From Hydrogenophaga sp. (GTDB lineage: Bacteria > Pseudomonadota > Gammaproteobacteria > Burkholderiales > Burkholderiaceae_C), in contig NZ_SDDV01000004.1 in NCBI RefSeq assembly GCF_014773545.1, positions 124,001-188,000 of the forward strand: a DNA stretch of 64,000 nucleotides, written 5' to 3'. The position numbers and the translations under genes are program-made. Positions 29,066 through 38,587 of the stretch are shown here, piece after piece. Position 1 is the first letter of the stretch; each line of letters starts with the position of its first letter. Under the pieces are notes generated by a model that did no database searches, was not told where the DNA came from, and saw only the letters and a list, made by a program, of their open reading frames with translations.

Positions 29066-29680
29066 ATGAAACTCTTCGGATCGCTCACCAGCCCGTTCGT
29101 GCGCAAGGTCCGCATCGTGCTGGCCGAAAAAAAGCTCGACTACCAATTCGTGCAAGAGGATGTTTGGGCCAGCGACACCCACATAGGCGAATTCAACCCG
29201 CTGGGCATGGTGCCGTGCCTGGTGATGGAAGGCGGTGATGTGGTGTTTGACTCGCGCGTGATCGTCGAATACCTGGACACGCTCTCGCCGGTGGGCAAGT
29301 TGATCCCGACGCAGGGCCGTGAACGCGCCGAAGTCAAGACCTGGGAGGCCTTGGCCGACGGTCTGATGGATGCCGCAATTTTGGCGCGGCTGGAATCGAC
29401 CTGGGCGGGACGCAGCCCGGCGCAGCGCTGTCCGGCCTGGATCGATAGACAACTGAATAAAGTCGACGCCGCTTTGGCGGCCATGAGTCGGGGCTTGGGT
29501 GACAAGCCGTTTTGCTCCGGCATCCACCTGAGTTTGTCGGACGTGGCGGTCGGCTGTGCGCTGGCTTATTTAGACTTTCGCTTCCCGGCGACCGACTGGC
29601 GCGCAGCGCACCCGAATCTGGACCGCTTGAGCGACAAGCTGGCGTTGCGCCAGAGTTTCATCGACAGCCCGCCGGGCTGA
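29066..29680 (+). CDS. Glutathione S-transferase family protein
   Basis: 204 residues. The thioredoxin-fold N-terminal domain starts MKLFGSLTSPFVRKVRIVLAEKKLDYQ, with SPFVRK at the glutathione-activating position (Ser rather than Tyr or Cys) and the cis-Pro in LGMVPCLVMEGG followed by DSRVIVEYLD for glutathione binding. The C-terminal helical domain ends with a typical NLDRLSDKLALRQSFIDSPPG. Its substrate cannot be predicted. A weak resemblance to SspA-type stringent starvation proteins exists, but it lacks their gene context. It is divergent from purB, with 158 bp between starts. Confidence 0.88.
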   Translation: MKLFGSLTSPFVRKVRIVLAEKKLDYQFVQEDVWASDTHIGEFNPLGMVPCLVMEGGDVVFDSRVIVEYLDTLSPVGKLIPTQGRERAEVKTWEALADGLMDAAILARLESTWAGRSPAQRCPAWIDRQLNKVDAALAAMSRGLGDKPFCSGIHLSLSDVAVGCALAYLDFRFPATDWRAAHPNLDRLSDKLALRQSFIDSPPG

Positions 29681-29901
29681 GCAGCCCTGGCCGGGCTGCG
29701 GAGGTGAAAAAAAACCGCGAAGCGCCCCGAGACGAATCAAAGGGGGAGGAGGAGTTTTTTCGTCCCGGGATTGCATTCAGGCACACGCCCGAGCGGCTTC
29801 GCAGTGAAAAACGGGCGCGCCAGCATCGGTCGATACATCCCACCGAAGCTTTTCACGCGGCGCTGGGCATCGGAGTGCAGGTCGGTGCGAAAAGTTCCAA
29901 T

Positions 29902-30513
29902 TCATTGCGCAACCGGCGCGCCTGAGGCCTTGGCCTGGCACCAGCGCAGCGCCTGGCCGAGCACAATCAGTGCGCCGCCCCAGAATGCACCGCTCAGATG
30001 GGCGGCTCGCACCACGGTCATGTCGCCGTCGGCCAGCCACGCCAGCGGATAGGTCCAGCCGCGCTCGAGCGCGAGCTTGAGCAGCAGGCCCAGTGCCAGC
30101 AGCAGGCCCCAGCGCTGCGCCAGCGCCTGGCGCTGGCACAGCAGTTGCAGCCCCAGCACCGCTACAGCGGCGTGCAGCAGGCCCGAGAGTCCGACCGCGT
30201 AATCGATCTGCGGCCACAGCAGCAGCGATGCCTGCGTCAGCGGCCAAGCCAGCAGCCAGGCCAGGCTGCTGGGGCCGCAGGGACGAGCCAGCCAGCCGAA
30301 CGCGGCCAGCGCGCCGAGCGACATCAGGTTGCCGATCAGGTGGCTGGCGCTGAGGTGCACCCAGGCGCTGCTCCAGAGCGTCCAGGGCTGGCGCGTCCAG
30401 TCGTCGGCGCGCCAGCTCAGGGCGTCGGCTGCGCCAGCGCCCAGAAACCAGACCAGCAGGCTGGCACCGGCGTGCAACAGGCACAGCGCCAGCCAGCCGT
30501 GCCAGCCCTTCAT
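29902..30513 (-). CDS. rrtA: Rhombosortase-like intramembrane serine protease
   Basis: 203 residues with six hydrophobic segments. It has the rhomboid catalytic dyad Ser110 (GLSGLLHA, GxSG motif) and His172 (RAAHLSGAFWGG), plus the supporting SHLIGNLMSLG element (HxxxN). The compact size and motif pattern fit the rhombosortase (RrtA) branch, which cleaves proteins with a GlyGly-CTERM tail. I see no GlyGly-CTERM substrate in this window. It starts inside the last codons of glnE (4-bp overlap, ATGA type), so it is probably co-transcribed with it. Confidence 0.8.
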   Translation of the reverse strand: MKGWHGWLALCLLHAGASLLVWFLGAGAADALSWRADDWTRQPWTLWSSAWVHLSASHLIGNLMSLGALAAFGWLARPCGPSSLAWLLAWPLTQASLLLWPQIDYAVGLSGLLHAAVAVLGLQLLCQRQALAQRWGLLLALGLLLKLALERGWTYPLAWLADGDMTVVRAAHLSGAFWGGALIVLGQALRWCQAKASGAPVAQ

Positions 30514-33272
30514 GGCGTATGCGCGCCCAGCACCTGCTGCCAGAGTCGACGCACCGCCTGCGCGTGCGTGCGCACCAGGGCCGGGTCGACCTGGGTCGGG
30601 GCTTCGTCGAGACGCGCGCGGTGCTGCAACTGGCGCAGCGCTCGGTAGGCGCGAGCGGCCGCATCCCCCGTGCCGGGTGAGAGCAGGCCGGCGCGTTCGG
30701 CGCGCAGCAGCAGGTCGATGTTGCCGCTGTTGGCGCGCAGTTCGGGGTGTGCGCGGGCGTGCGCCAGCACCAGGTATTGCACCGCGAATTCCACGTCGAC
30801 CATGCCGCCCGGACTGTGTTTGAGGTCGAACACCTGCGCCGGTACCGGCCGCGCCGCACGCAGTTTGTCGCGCATCGCCACGATTTCGACCGCCAGCGAG
30901 GGCGCGTCGCGCTCGGCGCAGATGACGGCTTCGCGCACGGCTTCAAAGCGTGCCGCCAGCTCGGGGTTGCCCAGCACGTGGCGGGCCCGCGTCATGGCCT
31001 GGTGCTCCCAGGTCCAGGCGGTGTTGCTGCCGCGCTGCTGCTGGTAATTGGCGTAAGCGGTGAAGCGGGTCACGAGCAGACCCGAGTTGCCATTGGGCCG
31101 CAGGGCGGTGTCGATTTCGTACAAATCGCCTTCGCTGGTTTTCACTGTCAGCCAGTTGATCAGCTTGCGCACCAGGGCGGCGTAGATTTCGGGCGCGTTG
31201 TCGTGCGCGTCTTCATAAACGAACACGATATCGAGGTCGCTGCCATAGCCCAGCTCCTTGCCGCCGAGCTTGCCGTAGCCGACGATCGCAAAGGCGGGTT
31301 CGTCGCGGTGGCGGTTTTTCAGTCGCGCCCAGCACCAGCGCGCGCTCACGCGCAGCACCGCGTCGGCCAGCGCCGAGAGGTCGTCGGCCACTTGCTCGAT
31401 CGTCAGCAGGCCTTCGACGTCGCGCGCCAGGGTGCGAAACACCTCGGCGTGGTGCGCGCGGCGCAGCAAGTTGAGCAGCGCTTCGTCGTCGTCCTCGCCG
31501 TTGGCGTGCAGCGCCTGCAGCCGGGCTTGCAGTTCGGCTTCGAAGGCGGCCGGGTTGAAGCGCTCGGTCAGCAGTTGCGTGCTGGCCAGTTCGTCGATCA
31601 CGCCTGGGTGCTGGAGCAGGTAGCGCGCCGGCCACTTGGCTGCGCCGAGCAAGCGCAGCAGCCGCTCGTGCACCGAGGGGCGTTCCTGCAGCAGCGCCAG
31701 GTAGCTTTCGCGGCGCAGCAGCGGCTCGATCCAGTCGATCAGGCGCAGCGCGGCGGTTTCGCTCACGCGGCCCTCTTTGACCCAGGCACCGGTGCGTTCG
31801 AGCAGCCGCAGCAGGCGCGCGCGCGCTTGTTCGCGCAGCGCCAGCACGCGCGGCTGCTCGCACCAAGGGCCGACGCGGGCGGCCAGCGCCGGCGGCAGCA
31901 GCGCCAATACAAGCGACAGATCCGGGCTGGCGGCCGGGCTGGCAGCGGTGGCGCCATTCTTGCCGTTGCAGTTTTTGCCGTTGCAGCCGCCCTGCGCCGG
32001 GCCACCGAGCAAGGTGTCGAATTCCTGTGCCACCAGCTCGCGCTGGGCGTCGAGCGTGCGCAAGAATTCACCCACGTCGGCGCAGCCCATGCTGGCGGCC
32101 AGCCAGGCCAGGTCATCGTCGCGCGTGGGCAGGACGTGGGTCTGCAAGTCGTCCAGGTACTGAATGCGGTGCTCGACCCGGCGCAAAAAGTCGTACGCCT
32201 GCGCCAGCGCAGCAGCGGCGGCGGCTGGCATCAGGCTGGCATTGCGCAAGCGCTCGAGCGCACCGAGCGTCGGGCGCTTGCGCAACTCGGGAAACGGGCC
32301 ACCGCGCACGACTTGCAGCAGTTGCACGGTGAATTCGATTTCTCGGATGCCGCCACGCGAGAGTTTGACGTCGTTGGCGCGGCCGGGGTGGCCCGCAGCC
32401 CGCTTGGCTGCGTGCTCGCGTATCTGACGGTGCAGCACACGCAAGGCCTCGAACACGTTGTAGTCCAGGTATTTGCGGTAGACGAACGGCAGTGTCACAT
32501 CGCGCAGCGGCGTGGCGCTCTTGTTCTGGACGCACACAGCCGGCGCGACGACGCGGCTTTTCAGCCAGGCAAAGCGTTCCCATTCGCGGCCCTGCACCAG
32601 AAAATATTCTTCCAGCGCGTCCAGCGAGATCGCGCTCGGGCCCGAGTTGCCGTTCGGGCGCAGCGCCAGGTCAACCCGGAACACATTGCCGTGCTCGGTA
32701 CTTTCGCCCACCGTGGCGTAAATGTGCTTGACCGCCTTGGCGAAGTATTCGTGGTTGCTGATGCGGTTGCGGCCTTCGGCGTTGCCTTGCGTTTCACCGT
32801 CGGCGTCGTAGACGTAGATCAGGTCGATGTCGCTCGAGACGTTGAGCTCGCGCGCGCCCAGTTTGCCCATGCCGACCACCCAGAGTTGGGCGCGCCCGGG
32901 CATGCTGGGCGCAGCGGTCGCTGGCTTGACGCGGCCAGACGGCGCCGACTCGGCCATCGGTGCGCCGTGCAGCGCGTCGAGATCGGTGAACGCCAGCGTG
33001 CAGGCCAGGTCGAGCGCCAGCTCGGCCAGTTCGGTGACGGCACGCGTGACAAGGGCCAGCGGCGCGCCTTGTTCGCAGTCCAGCACCACCAGCCGCTCGA
33101 GCACCAGTTGGCGCAACACCCGCAGCGCCGCCGGCAGCGCCAGACCGCGCGCGCGCAGCTTTTGCAGGCCGTCTTGCATGCTGGCCTTGACCGGTGCGCC
33201 GGCCGCCAAGCAGGCCAGTTCTTGCGGGTAGCGCCGACGCACGCGCTGCACGAAGCGCGAGTAGTTCGCCAA
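30510..33272 (-). CDS. glnE: Bifunctional glutamine synthetase adenylyltransferase / adenylyl-removing enzyme
   Basis: 920 residues from a TTG at 33272 (reading NYSRFVQRVRRRYP just after it). GlnE adds or removes AMP on glutamine synthetase under PII control. Two nucleotidyltransferase domains are visible: the N-terminal GKLGARELNVSSDIDLIYVYD (about 132-152) and C-terminal GYGKLGGKELGYGSDLDIVFVYED (about 664-687). Between them is a low-complexity insert with CNGKNCNGKNG. The frame stays open to 33500, but those extra 76 residues would be encoded by a palindromic dispersed repeat and have no family likeness; 920 residues is the normal size, so the TTG is preferred. Confidence 0.9.
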   Translation of the reverse strand: MANYSRFVQRVRRRYPQELACLAAGAPVKASMQDGLQKLRARGLALPAALRVLRQLVLERLVVLDCEQGAPLALVTRAVTELAELALDLACTLAFTDLDALHGAPMAESAPSGRVKPATAAPSMPGRAQLWVVGMGKLGARELNVSSDIDLIYVYDADGETQGNAEGRNRISNHEYFAKAVKHIYATVGESTEHGNVFRVDLALRPNGNSGPSAISLDALEEYFLVQGREWERFAWLKSRVVAPAVCVQNKSATPLRDVTLPFVYRKYLDYNVFEALRVLHRQIREHAAKRAAGHPGRANDVKLSRGGIREIEFTVQLLQVVRGGPFPELRKRPTLGALERLRNASLMPAAAAAALAQAYDFLRRVEHRIQYLDDLQTHVLPTRDDDLAWLAASMGCADVGEFLRTLDAQRELVAQEFDTLLGGPAQGGCNGKNCNGKNGATAASPAASPDLSLVLALLPPALAARVGPWCEQPRVLALREQARARLLRLLERTGAWVKEGRVSETAALRLIDWIEPLLRRESYLALLQERPSVHERLLRLLGAAKWPARYLLQHPGVIDELASTQLLTERFNPAAFEAELQARLQALHANGEDDDEALLNLLRRAHHAEVFRTLARDVEGLLTIEQVADDLSALADAVLRVSARWCWARLKNRHRDEPAFAIVGYGKLGGKELGYGSDLDIVFVYEDAHDNAPEIYAALVRKLINWLTVKTSEGDLYEIDTALRPNGNSGLLVTRFTAYANYQQQRGSNTAWTWEHQAMTRARHVLGNPELAARFEAVREAVICAERDAPSLAVEIVAMRDKLRAARPVPAQVFDLKHSPGGMVDVEFAVQYLVLAHARAHPELRANSGNIDLLLRAERAGLLSPGTGDAAARAYRALRQLQHRARLDEAPTQVDPALVRTHAQAVRRLWQQVLGAHTP

Positions 33273-33311
33273 ACCGTTTGACGTGAAAGTCGGGCCGCGA
33301 CTCACTTCGCT

Positions 33312-33337
33312 CCCCTCTCCCGCGTGCGGGAGAGGGG
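33312..33337. repeat. Dispersed palindromic (REP-like) element upstream of glnE
   Basis: A perfect 12-bp inverted repeat CCCCTCTCCCGC / GCGGGAGAGGGG around GT, followed by TTGGGGGTGAGGG. This hairpin is a very common dispersed element in proteobacterial intergenic DNA. Translated on the minus strand it would give the tell-tale TPLPHAGEG peptide. It sits between glnE and the divergent YhdP-like gene. Confidence 0.8.
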
Positions 33338-33514
33338 TTGGGGGTGAGGGAGAACGGGCAGGACTTTCATTTGCCGGGGTGGCTTTCAAAGTCATGCCCG
33401 TTTGCTTCGTCAGCGGCGCAGCGGCGCAGCCCGCAGGACTGACATTTGTTGACAAAACGGCAGCCTCTGCCGCGGAACCTGTGTGCTGACTGGCCGTCAT
33501 AATTTGCGGTGCAT

Positions 33515-36500
33515 ATGATTCAGAACCCGACCCACGTCGTCCCAGCCACGCCAGGCATCAAGACCCTGGCCGTGGCAACCCGGTGGGTGCTGTGGATCGT
33601 GTTCGCTGCCTGGAGCCTGTTTGCGCTGAGCTGGGTCGCATTGCATGGGGTCATTGTGCCCCGTATCGGCGAGGCGCGTCCGCTGATCGAACGCTGGGCC
33701 AGCGCCTCGCTCGGGCTTGCCGTGCGTCTGGGTGAGGTGCGCGCCGATTCCGGCAGCGGCTGGTTGCCGGCTTTCATGCCGGCGCTCGAACTGCGCGACG
33801 TGCGGCTGCTCGACGAGCAGGGTCGTCAGGTGCTGCACCTGCCGCTGGTGCACGCCGCACTCTCGGTTGGCTCTTTGTGGCGGCTGGGTTTCGAGCAGGT
33901 GGTGATCGAGCAGCCGGTGCTCGATGTGCGGCGCGACGCGCAGGGCCGCATCAAGGTGGCCGGACTTGACCTGCTGGGGCCGGGTGACGATGCGGCGCTC
34001 GACTGGTTTTTCTCGCAATCGGAATTCGTCATTCGGGGCGGCACGCTGCGCTGGACCGACGAGCTGCGTGCGCAGCCGCCGCTGGTGCTGCAGGGGCTGG
34101 AGCTGGTGGCGCGCAACGGCGTGCGCGCGCATCAGATTCGCCTGGACGCCACGCCGCCGCCCGAATGGGGCCAGCGCTTTAGTCTGCGCGGCCATTTTCG
34201 CCAGCCCTGGCTGGCTGGCTGGCGCGCCGGCGCGGCCGAGCAGCCGATCTGGCAGAGCTGGGACGGCGAGCTGTACGCCGATTTTCCGCAGCTCGATCTG
34301 CTGCCCTGGCGCGCGGCGTTCGATGGCTCCGTTGCCGGCTTGCGCCTGCACAGCGGCCGCGGCGCGCTGCGCGCCTGGGCCGGGCTGCGGCAGGGAAAAA
34401 TCGAATCCGTCACCACCGACTTGGCGCTGCGCGATGTGCATGCGCAACTGCAGCCGCAGCGGCCGGCGCTGGCGCTGGCGCAGCTCGACGGCCGCCTGCA
34501 AGCGCAGTGGAATTCGGCGGGTCTGATATTGGCCAGCGAAGACCTGCGCTTTCGCACCCGTGAGGGTCTGCTCTGGCCGGCGGCGCGCTGGCGGCTGGAG
34601 CGCAGCGCAGCGCGCCCCGGGCGAGCAGAGGCAGTCAGTCTGAGCGCCGACCGGCTCGAGCTGGCCACACTCAGCGCATTGGCGCGCCACCTGCCGCTGG
34701 ACAGCGCAGACCAGGAGCTGCTGGCCAGTCTGGCGCCAGCCGGACGGGTCGAGGGCTTGAACGCGCGCTGGCAGGGCGGCGGCGCCGACGCGGCATCGGC
34801 TGCCAAGCCATTGAGCCGCTACCAGGCCCAGGGGCGGGTGGTCGGCCTGTCGCTGCAGGGCCGCCCCAGCGGCCGCCTGTCGCCCTACGGCAACTATGCG
34901 CTGCCAGGGCGGCCCGGCATCAGCGGGGCCACGCTCGAGTTCGATTTCAACCAGGCCGGCGGCCAGGCGCAGTTGAGTATCGAAAATGGCGTCATCGAGT
35001 TGCCCGACGTGTTTGAAGACCCCCGCATTGCGCTGCAGCAGCTGAGTGCCGCCGTCCGCTGGCGCGTGCAGGGCGAGCATATCGAGGTCGAGCTCGAGCG
35101 CTTGCAAGCCGCCAACGCCGACCTCGAAGGCACGGCGCAGGCGCGCTGGCACACCAGCGATGCGGCGCGCAGCCCGGCGCGGTCGCGCTTTCCGGGTGTG
35201 CTCGATCTGAGCGCTCGGCTCACGCGCGCCGACGCCACCCGGGTGCACCGCTACCTGCCGCTGTCCGTGCTGCCCGATGCGCGGCGCTACGTGCGCGAAG
35301 CGGTGCGCGCCGGCAGCGCCAGCCGGGTCGACTTTCGCATCCGGGGCGATCTGTACGATATGCCGTTTCACAGCCCGGCCAGCCGCCAGGCGGCGGGCGA
35401 ATTCCGCATCGGCGCGCTGTTGCACGGCGTCGAACTGGACTATGTGCCGCCGCATCTGCAGTCGCCCGGTGACTTGCCCTGGCCTGCGCTGCGCGGCGCC
35501 AGCGCCGAATTTTTGCTCGACCGCAGCGCGCTCAAGATCAGCGGTCTGCAAGCCGGCGTGCAAGGGGCGCCGAACGTGCGGCTGCATCAGGCCGGCGTGA
35601 CCATTGACGATTTGTACCAATCGGTGCTGGTGGCCCATGCCCAGTTGCAGGGGCCGGCGCACGAAGTGCTGGCATTTGTGCAGCATTCGCCACTCAACCA
35701 AATGACCCAGCGGGCGCTGGCGCAGGCGCGCATCAGCGGGGCGCTCAGCGGGCAGTTCCGTCTGCAGGTGCCGATTTTCGACAGTGCGGCCAGCCGTGTC
35801 AGCGGTACGCTGCGCCTGAGCGACAACGACGTGCAGTTCAGCCCCGACACACCGCTGCTCGCACGCAGCAGCGCCAGCGTCGCCTTCAGCGAGACCGGCT
35901 TTACTGTGACCCAGGCCCAGGCCCGGCTGTACGGGGGCGTGCTGCGCTTCGAAGGCGGCATGCAGCCTGAGGCCAACGGTCAGTCACAGATCGAGTTCCG
36001 TGGCCAGGGAACGGCCAGTGCCGAAGGGCTGCGCGACGCCGGGCTGGGTTATGTCTCGCGCCTGTTCCGGCACGCCAGCGGCAGCAGCGCCTACAGCGCC
36101 CAACTGCGCTTTCGCGCCGGCGTGCCGGAACTGCTGGTCAGCAGCAATTTGCAGGGTATGGCGATCGGGCTGCCGGCGCCGCTGAACAAAAGCGCCGCCG
36201 CCTACTTGCCGCTGCGGTTTGAGAACACCGTTTTGTCGGTGCTGGACGCACGGGCACACACCGACCGGCTGCTGCTCGAGCTGGGCACGCCGCTGGCGCC
36301 GCTGGCGCGGCTGGACTTTGAGCGCGACATCAGCAGCGCCGAGCCGCGCGTCTTGCGTGGCAGCGTGGCGCTTGGTCTGGCCAGCGGCGCAGCCCTGCCC
36401 ATGCCGGCCCAAGGCGTGGCGGCCAGCATGCAATTCGATCAGATCGACGTCGACGCCTGGGCGCGCGCGTTCACTGCGGTGACTGGGGCCGACGCGCGCA

Positions 36501-37672
36501 GTCCCGTTTCGCCGTCACCCCCGGTGGCGGCGGCGCTCAGCGCCAGCCTGGACTACCTGCCGAGCGTGCTGGCGCTGCGCGCCGAGCGCCTTACGCTGGC
36601 CGGGCGCAGTTTTCACCGCGTCGTGGCCGGTGGTTCGCGCGCGGGCACACAGTGGCGCGCCAATCTTGCCGCCGACGAGTTCAGCGGCTATATCGAATAC
36701 CATCAAGGCGGCGCGCAGACCGCCGGCAGCGTCTTCGCCCGACTGACGCACTTGCAACTGGAGCCGACTGCGGTGCGCGAAGTCGAACAACTGTTGCAGC
36801 ACAAGCCCGACCGCGTGCCCGCGCTGGACATCGTGGTCGACGCCTTGTCGTTGGCTGGTCGCCACCTGGGCCGCGTCGAGGTGCAGGCGGTCAACCGGGG
36901 CGCGCTGGCGCGCCCCGGTGAATGGCACCTGACCCGGCTGCAAGTCAGCCTGCCCGAGGCCCGGCTCAGCGCCAGCGGCAACTGGGCCGCCGCTGCGCGG
37001 CGCACGGCGCTGCAGTTGCGCCTGGAGATCGACGATTCGGGTCGCTTGCTCGAACGTTTCGGCCACGCCGGTCTGGTGCGCGGGGGTAAAGGCCGCATCG
37101 AAGGCAGCCTGAGCTGGCTGGGCTCGCCGCTGGCGCTCGATTACGCCAGCTTGTCGGGCCAGTTGCGCGCCGACATCGAGCGCGGCCAGTTTTTGCAGGT
37201 CGACCCCGGCGCGGCCAAGTTGCTCAGCGTGCTCAGCCTGCAGTCGCTGCCCAGACGGCTGGCGCTCGACTTTCGTGACGTGTTTTCCGAAGGCTTTGCC
37301 TTTGACTTCGTGCGCGGCGACGCGCGCGTCGAGCGCGGCGTGCTCTGGACCAACAACCTGCAAATGAAGGGCGTCAACGCCGCCGTGTTGATGGAAGGCA
37401 GCGCCGATCTGGCGCGCGAACAGCAAGACCTCAGGGTGGTGGTGGTGCCCGAAATCAACGCCGGCACCGCCTCGCTGATTGCCACCGCCATCAATCCGGC
37501 GGTCGGCCTGGGCAGTTTTCTGGCCCAGTTTTTGCTGCGCCAGCCGCTGCAAAGCGCGGCCACGCAGCATTTTCACATCAGCGGCAGTTGGGCCGACCCC
37601 AAGGTCGAGCGCACCGAGCGGCGCGCACCCGCGCACGACGAGGCGCAAGCGCCGACGCCGACGCTGCAGTAA
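33515..37672 (+). CDS. yhdP: YhdP-family AsmA-like envelope protein
   Basis: 1385 residues with one N-terminal membrane helix (about 23-45, TRWVLWIVFAAWSLFALSWVA) and a very long periplasmic part rich in beta-strands. This matches the YhdP/DUF3971 AsmA-like proteins, thought to form a groove that carries phospholipid from the inner to the outer membrane. The C-terminal AsmA-like region includes GVNAAVLMEGSADLAREQQDLRVVVVPEINAGTASLIATAINP, a conserved YhdP feature. ATG 33515 (MIQNPTHVV) is preferred to the GTG 6 bp earlier. It is divergent from glnE and followed by a nitrilase-family gene at 26 bp, an order seen in many proteobacteria. Confidence 0.88.
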   Translation: MIQNPTHVVPATPGIKTLAVATRWVLWIVFAAWSLFALSWVALHGVIVPRIGEARPLIERWASASLGLAVRLGEVRADSGSGWLPAFMPALELRDVRLLDEQGRQVLHLPLVHAALSVGSLWRLGFEQVVIEQPVLDVRRDAQGRIKVAGLDLLGPGDDAALDWFFSQSEFVIRGGTLRWTDELRAQPPLVLQGLELVARNGVRAHQIRLDATPPPEWGQRFSLRGHFRQPWLAGWRAGAAEQPIWQSWDGELYADFPQLDLLPWRAAFDGSVAGLRLHSGRGALRAWAGLRQGKIESVTTDLALRDVHAQLQPQRPALALAQLDGRLQAQWNSAGLILASEDLRFRTREGLLWPAARWRLERSAARPGRAEAVSLSADRLELATLSALARHLPLDSADQELLASLAPAGRVEGLNARWQGGGADAASAAKPLSRYQAQGRVVGLSLQGRPSGRLSPYGNYALPGRPGISGATLEFDFNQAGGQAQLSIENGVIELPDVFEDPRIALQQLSAAVRWRVQGEHIEVELERLQAANADLEGTAQARWHTSDAARSPARSRFPGVLDLSARLTRADATRVHRYLPLSVLPDARRYVREAVRAGSASRVDFRIRGDLYDMPFHSPASRQAAGEFRIGALLHGVELDYVPPHLQSPGDLPWPALRGASAEFLLDRSALKISGLQAGVQGAPNVRLHQAGVTIDDLYQSVLVAHAQLQGPAHEVLAFVQHSPLNQMTQRALAQARISGALSGQFRLQVPIFDSAASRVSGTLRLSDNDVQFSPDTPLLARSSASVAFSETGFTVTQAQARLYGGVLRFEGGMQPEANGQSQIEFRGQGTASAEGLRDAGLGYVSRLFRHASGSSAYSAQLRFRAGVPELLVSSNLQGMAIGLPAPLNKSAAAYLPLRFENTVLSVLDARAHTDRLLLELGTPLAPLARLDFERDISSAEPRVLRGSVALGLASGAALPMPAQGVAASMQFDQIDVDAWARAFTAVTGADARSPVSPSPPVAAALSASLDYLPSVLALRAERLTLAGRSFHRVVAGGSRAGTQWRANLAADEFSGYIEYHQGGAQTAGSVFARLTHLQLEPTAVREVEQLLQHKPDRVPALDIVVDALSLAGRHLGRVEVQAVNRGALARPGEWHLTRLQVSLPEARLSASGNWAAAARRTALQLRLEIDDSGRLLERFGHAGLVRGGKGRIEGSLSWLGSPLALDYASLSGQLRADIERGQFLQVDPGAAKLLSVLSLQSLPRRLALDFRDVFSEGFAFDFVRGDARVERGVLWTNNLQMKGVNAAVLMEGSADLAREQQDLRVVVVPEINAGTASLIATAINPAVGLGSFLAQFLLRQPLQSAATQHFHISGSWADPKVERTERRAPAHDEAQAPTPTLQ

Positions 37673-37698
37673 GCTGCGGTCTTCAGGAGCAAGAAAAC

Positions 37699-38505
37699 AT
37701 GAGAGTGGCAGCAATTCAGATGGTCTCGGGCAGCAGCCTGGAGCACAACCTCAGTGAGGCTTTGCGCTTGCTGCGCCAGGCCGCCAGCGCCGGCGCCGAA
37801 CTGGTCGTTTTGCCCGAATACTTTTGCTTCATGGGGCGGCAAGACCAGGACAAGCTGCTGCTGGCCGAGACCCCGGGTCTGGGTGCGGTGCAGGATTTTC
37901 TCGCCCATGCCGCGCGCGAGCTCGAGCTCTGGGTCGTCGGCGGAACATTGCCCATGGCCACCAATGACCCGGCCCACGCTGCCAACGCTTCGCTGGTCTA
38001 CAACCCGCGTGGAAACCAGATCAGCCGCTATGACAAGATGCACCTGTTTCGCTTCGATAACGGCGCCGAACGCTACGACGAAGCCGACGTGTTGCAAGCG
38101 GGTGCCAGCCCGGTCGCGTTTGACTGTCGCAGTCGCAGCGGTGAGCGCTGGCGCGTCGGGCAAAGCGTTTGCTACGACCTGCGCTTTCCCGAACTCTACC
38201 GCCTGCTGGCGGCCGATCTGCTGCTGGTGCCGGCGGCCTTCACCCACACCACCGGATCGGCGCACTGGGAGGTGTTGCTGCGCGCACGCGCGATCGAAAA
38301 TCAAGCCTACGTGCTGGCCAGCGCGCAGGGCGGACGGCACGAAAATGGCCGCCGCACCTGGGGGCACAGCATGGTGATCGACCCCTGGGGCGAGGTGCTG
38401 GCGCTGCAGGCCGACGGCGCTGGCGTGGTGCTGGCCGAACTCGATCTGGCGCGCCTGCGCCAGGTGCGCCAGCAGCTGCCGGCCTTGCAGCACCGGCGCC
38501 TGTGA
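37699..38505 (+). CDS. Carbon-nitrogen hydrolase (nitrilase superfamily, Nit1/omega-amidase-like)
   Basis: 268 residues with CAGGAG before ATG 37699. The catalytic triad is readable as E40 (LVVLPEYFCF), K113 (RYDKMHLFRF) and C158 (QSVCYDLRFPELYR). These and RARAIENQAYVLAS match the bacterial Nit family near yhdP, related to NIT1 and omega-amidase, which are thought to hydrolyse deaminated glutathione or 2-oxo-acid amides. The exact substrate is uncertain. It is a cytoplasmic single-domain enzyme, 26 bp after the YhdP-like gene and probably in the same operon. Confidence 0.88.
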   Translation: MRVAAIQMVSGSSLEHNLSEALRLLRQAASAGAELVVLPEYFCFMGRQDQDKLLLAETPGLGAVQDFLAHAARELELWVVGGTLPMATNDPAHAANASLVYNPRGNQISRYDKMHLFRFDNGAERYDEADVLQAGASPVAFDCRSRSGERWRVGQSVCYDLRFPELYRLLAADLLLVPAAFTHTTGSAHWEVLLRARAIENQAYVLASAQGGRHENGRRTWGHSMVIDPWGEVLALQADGAGVVLAELDLARLRQVRQQLPALQHRRL

Positions 38506-38587
38506 ACCCGCTGGCCGCGCCGCGCCGGCAATTGGCCGCGCCCTGGCGCGCAACGGCATGCAAGCCATGCGACTGATTGCGACCGCC

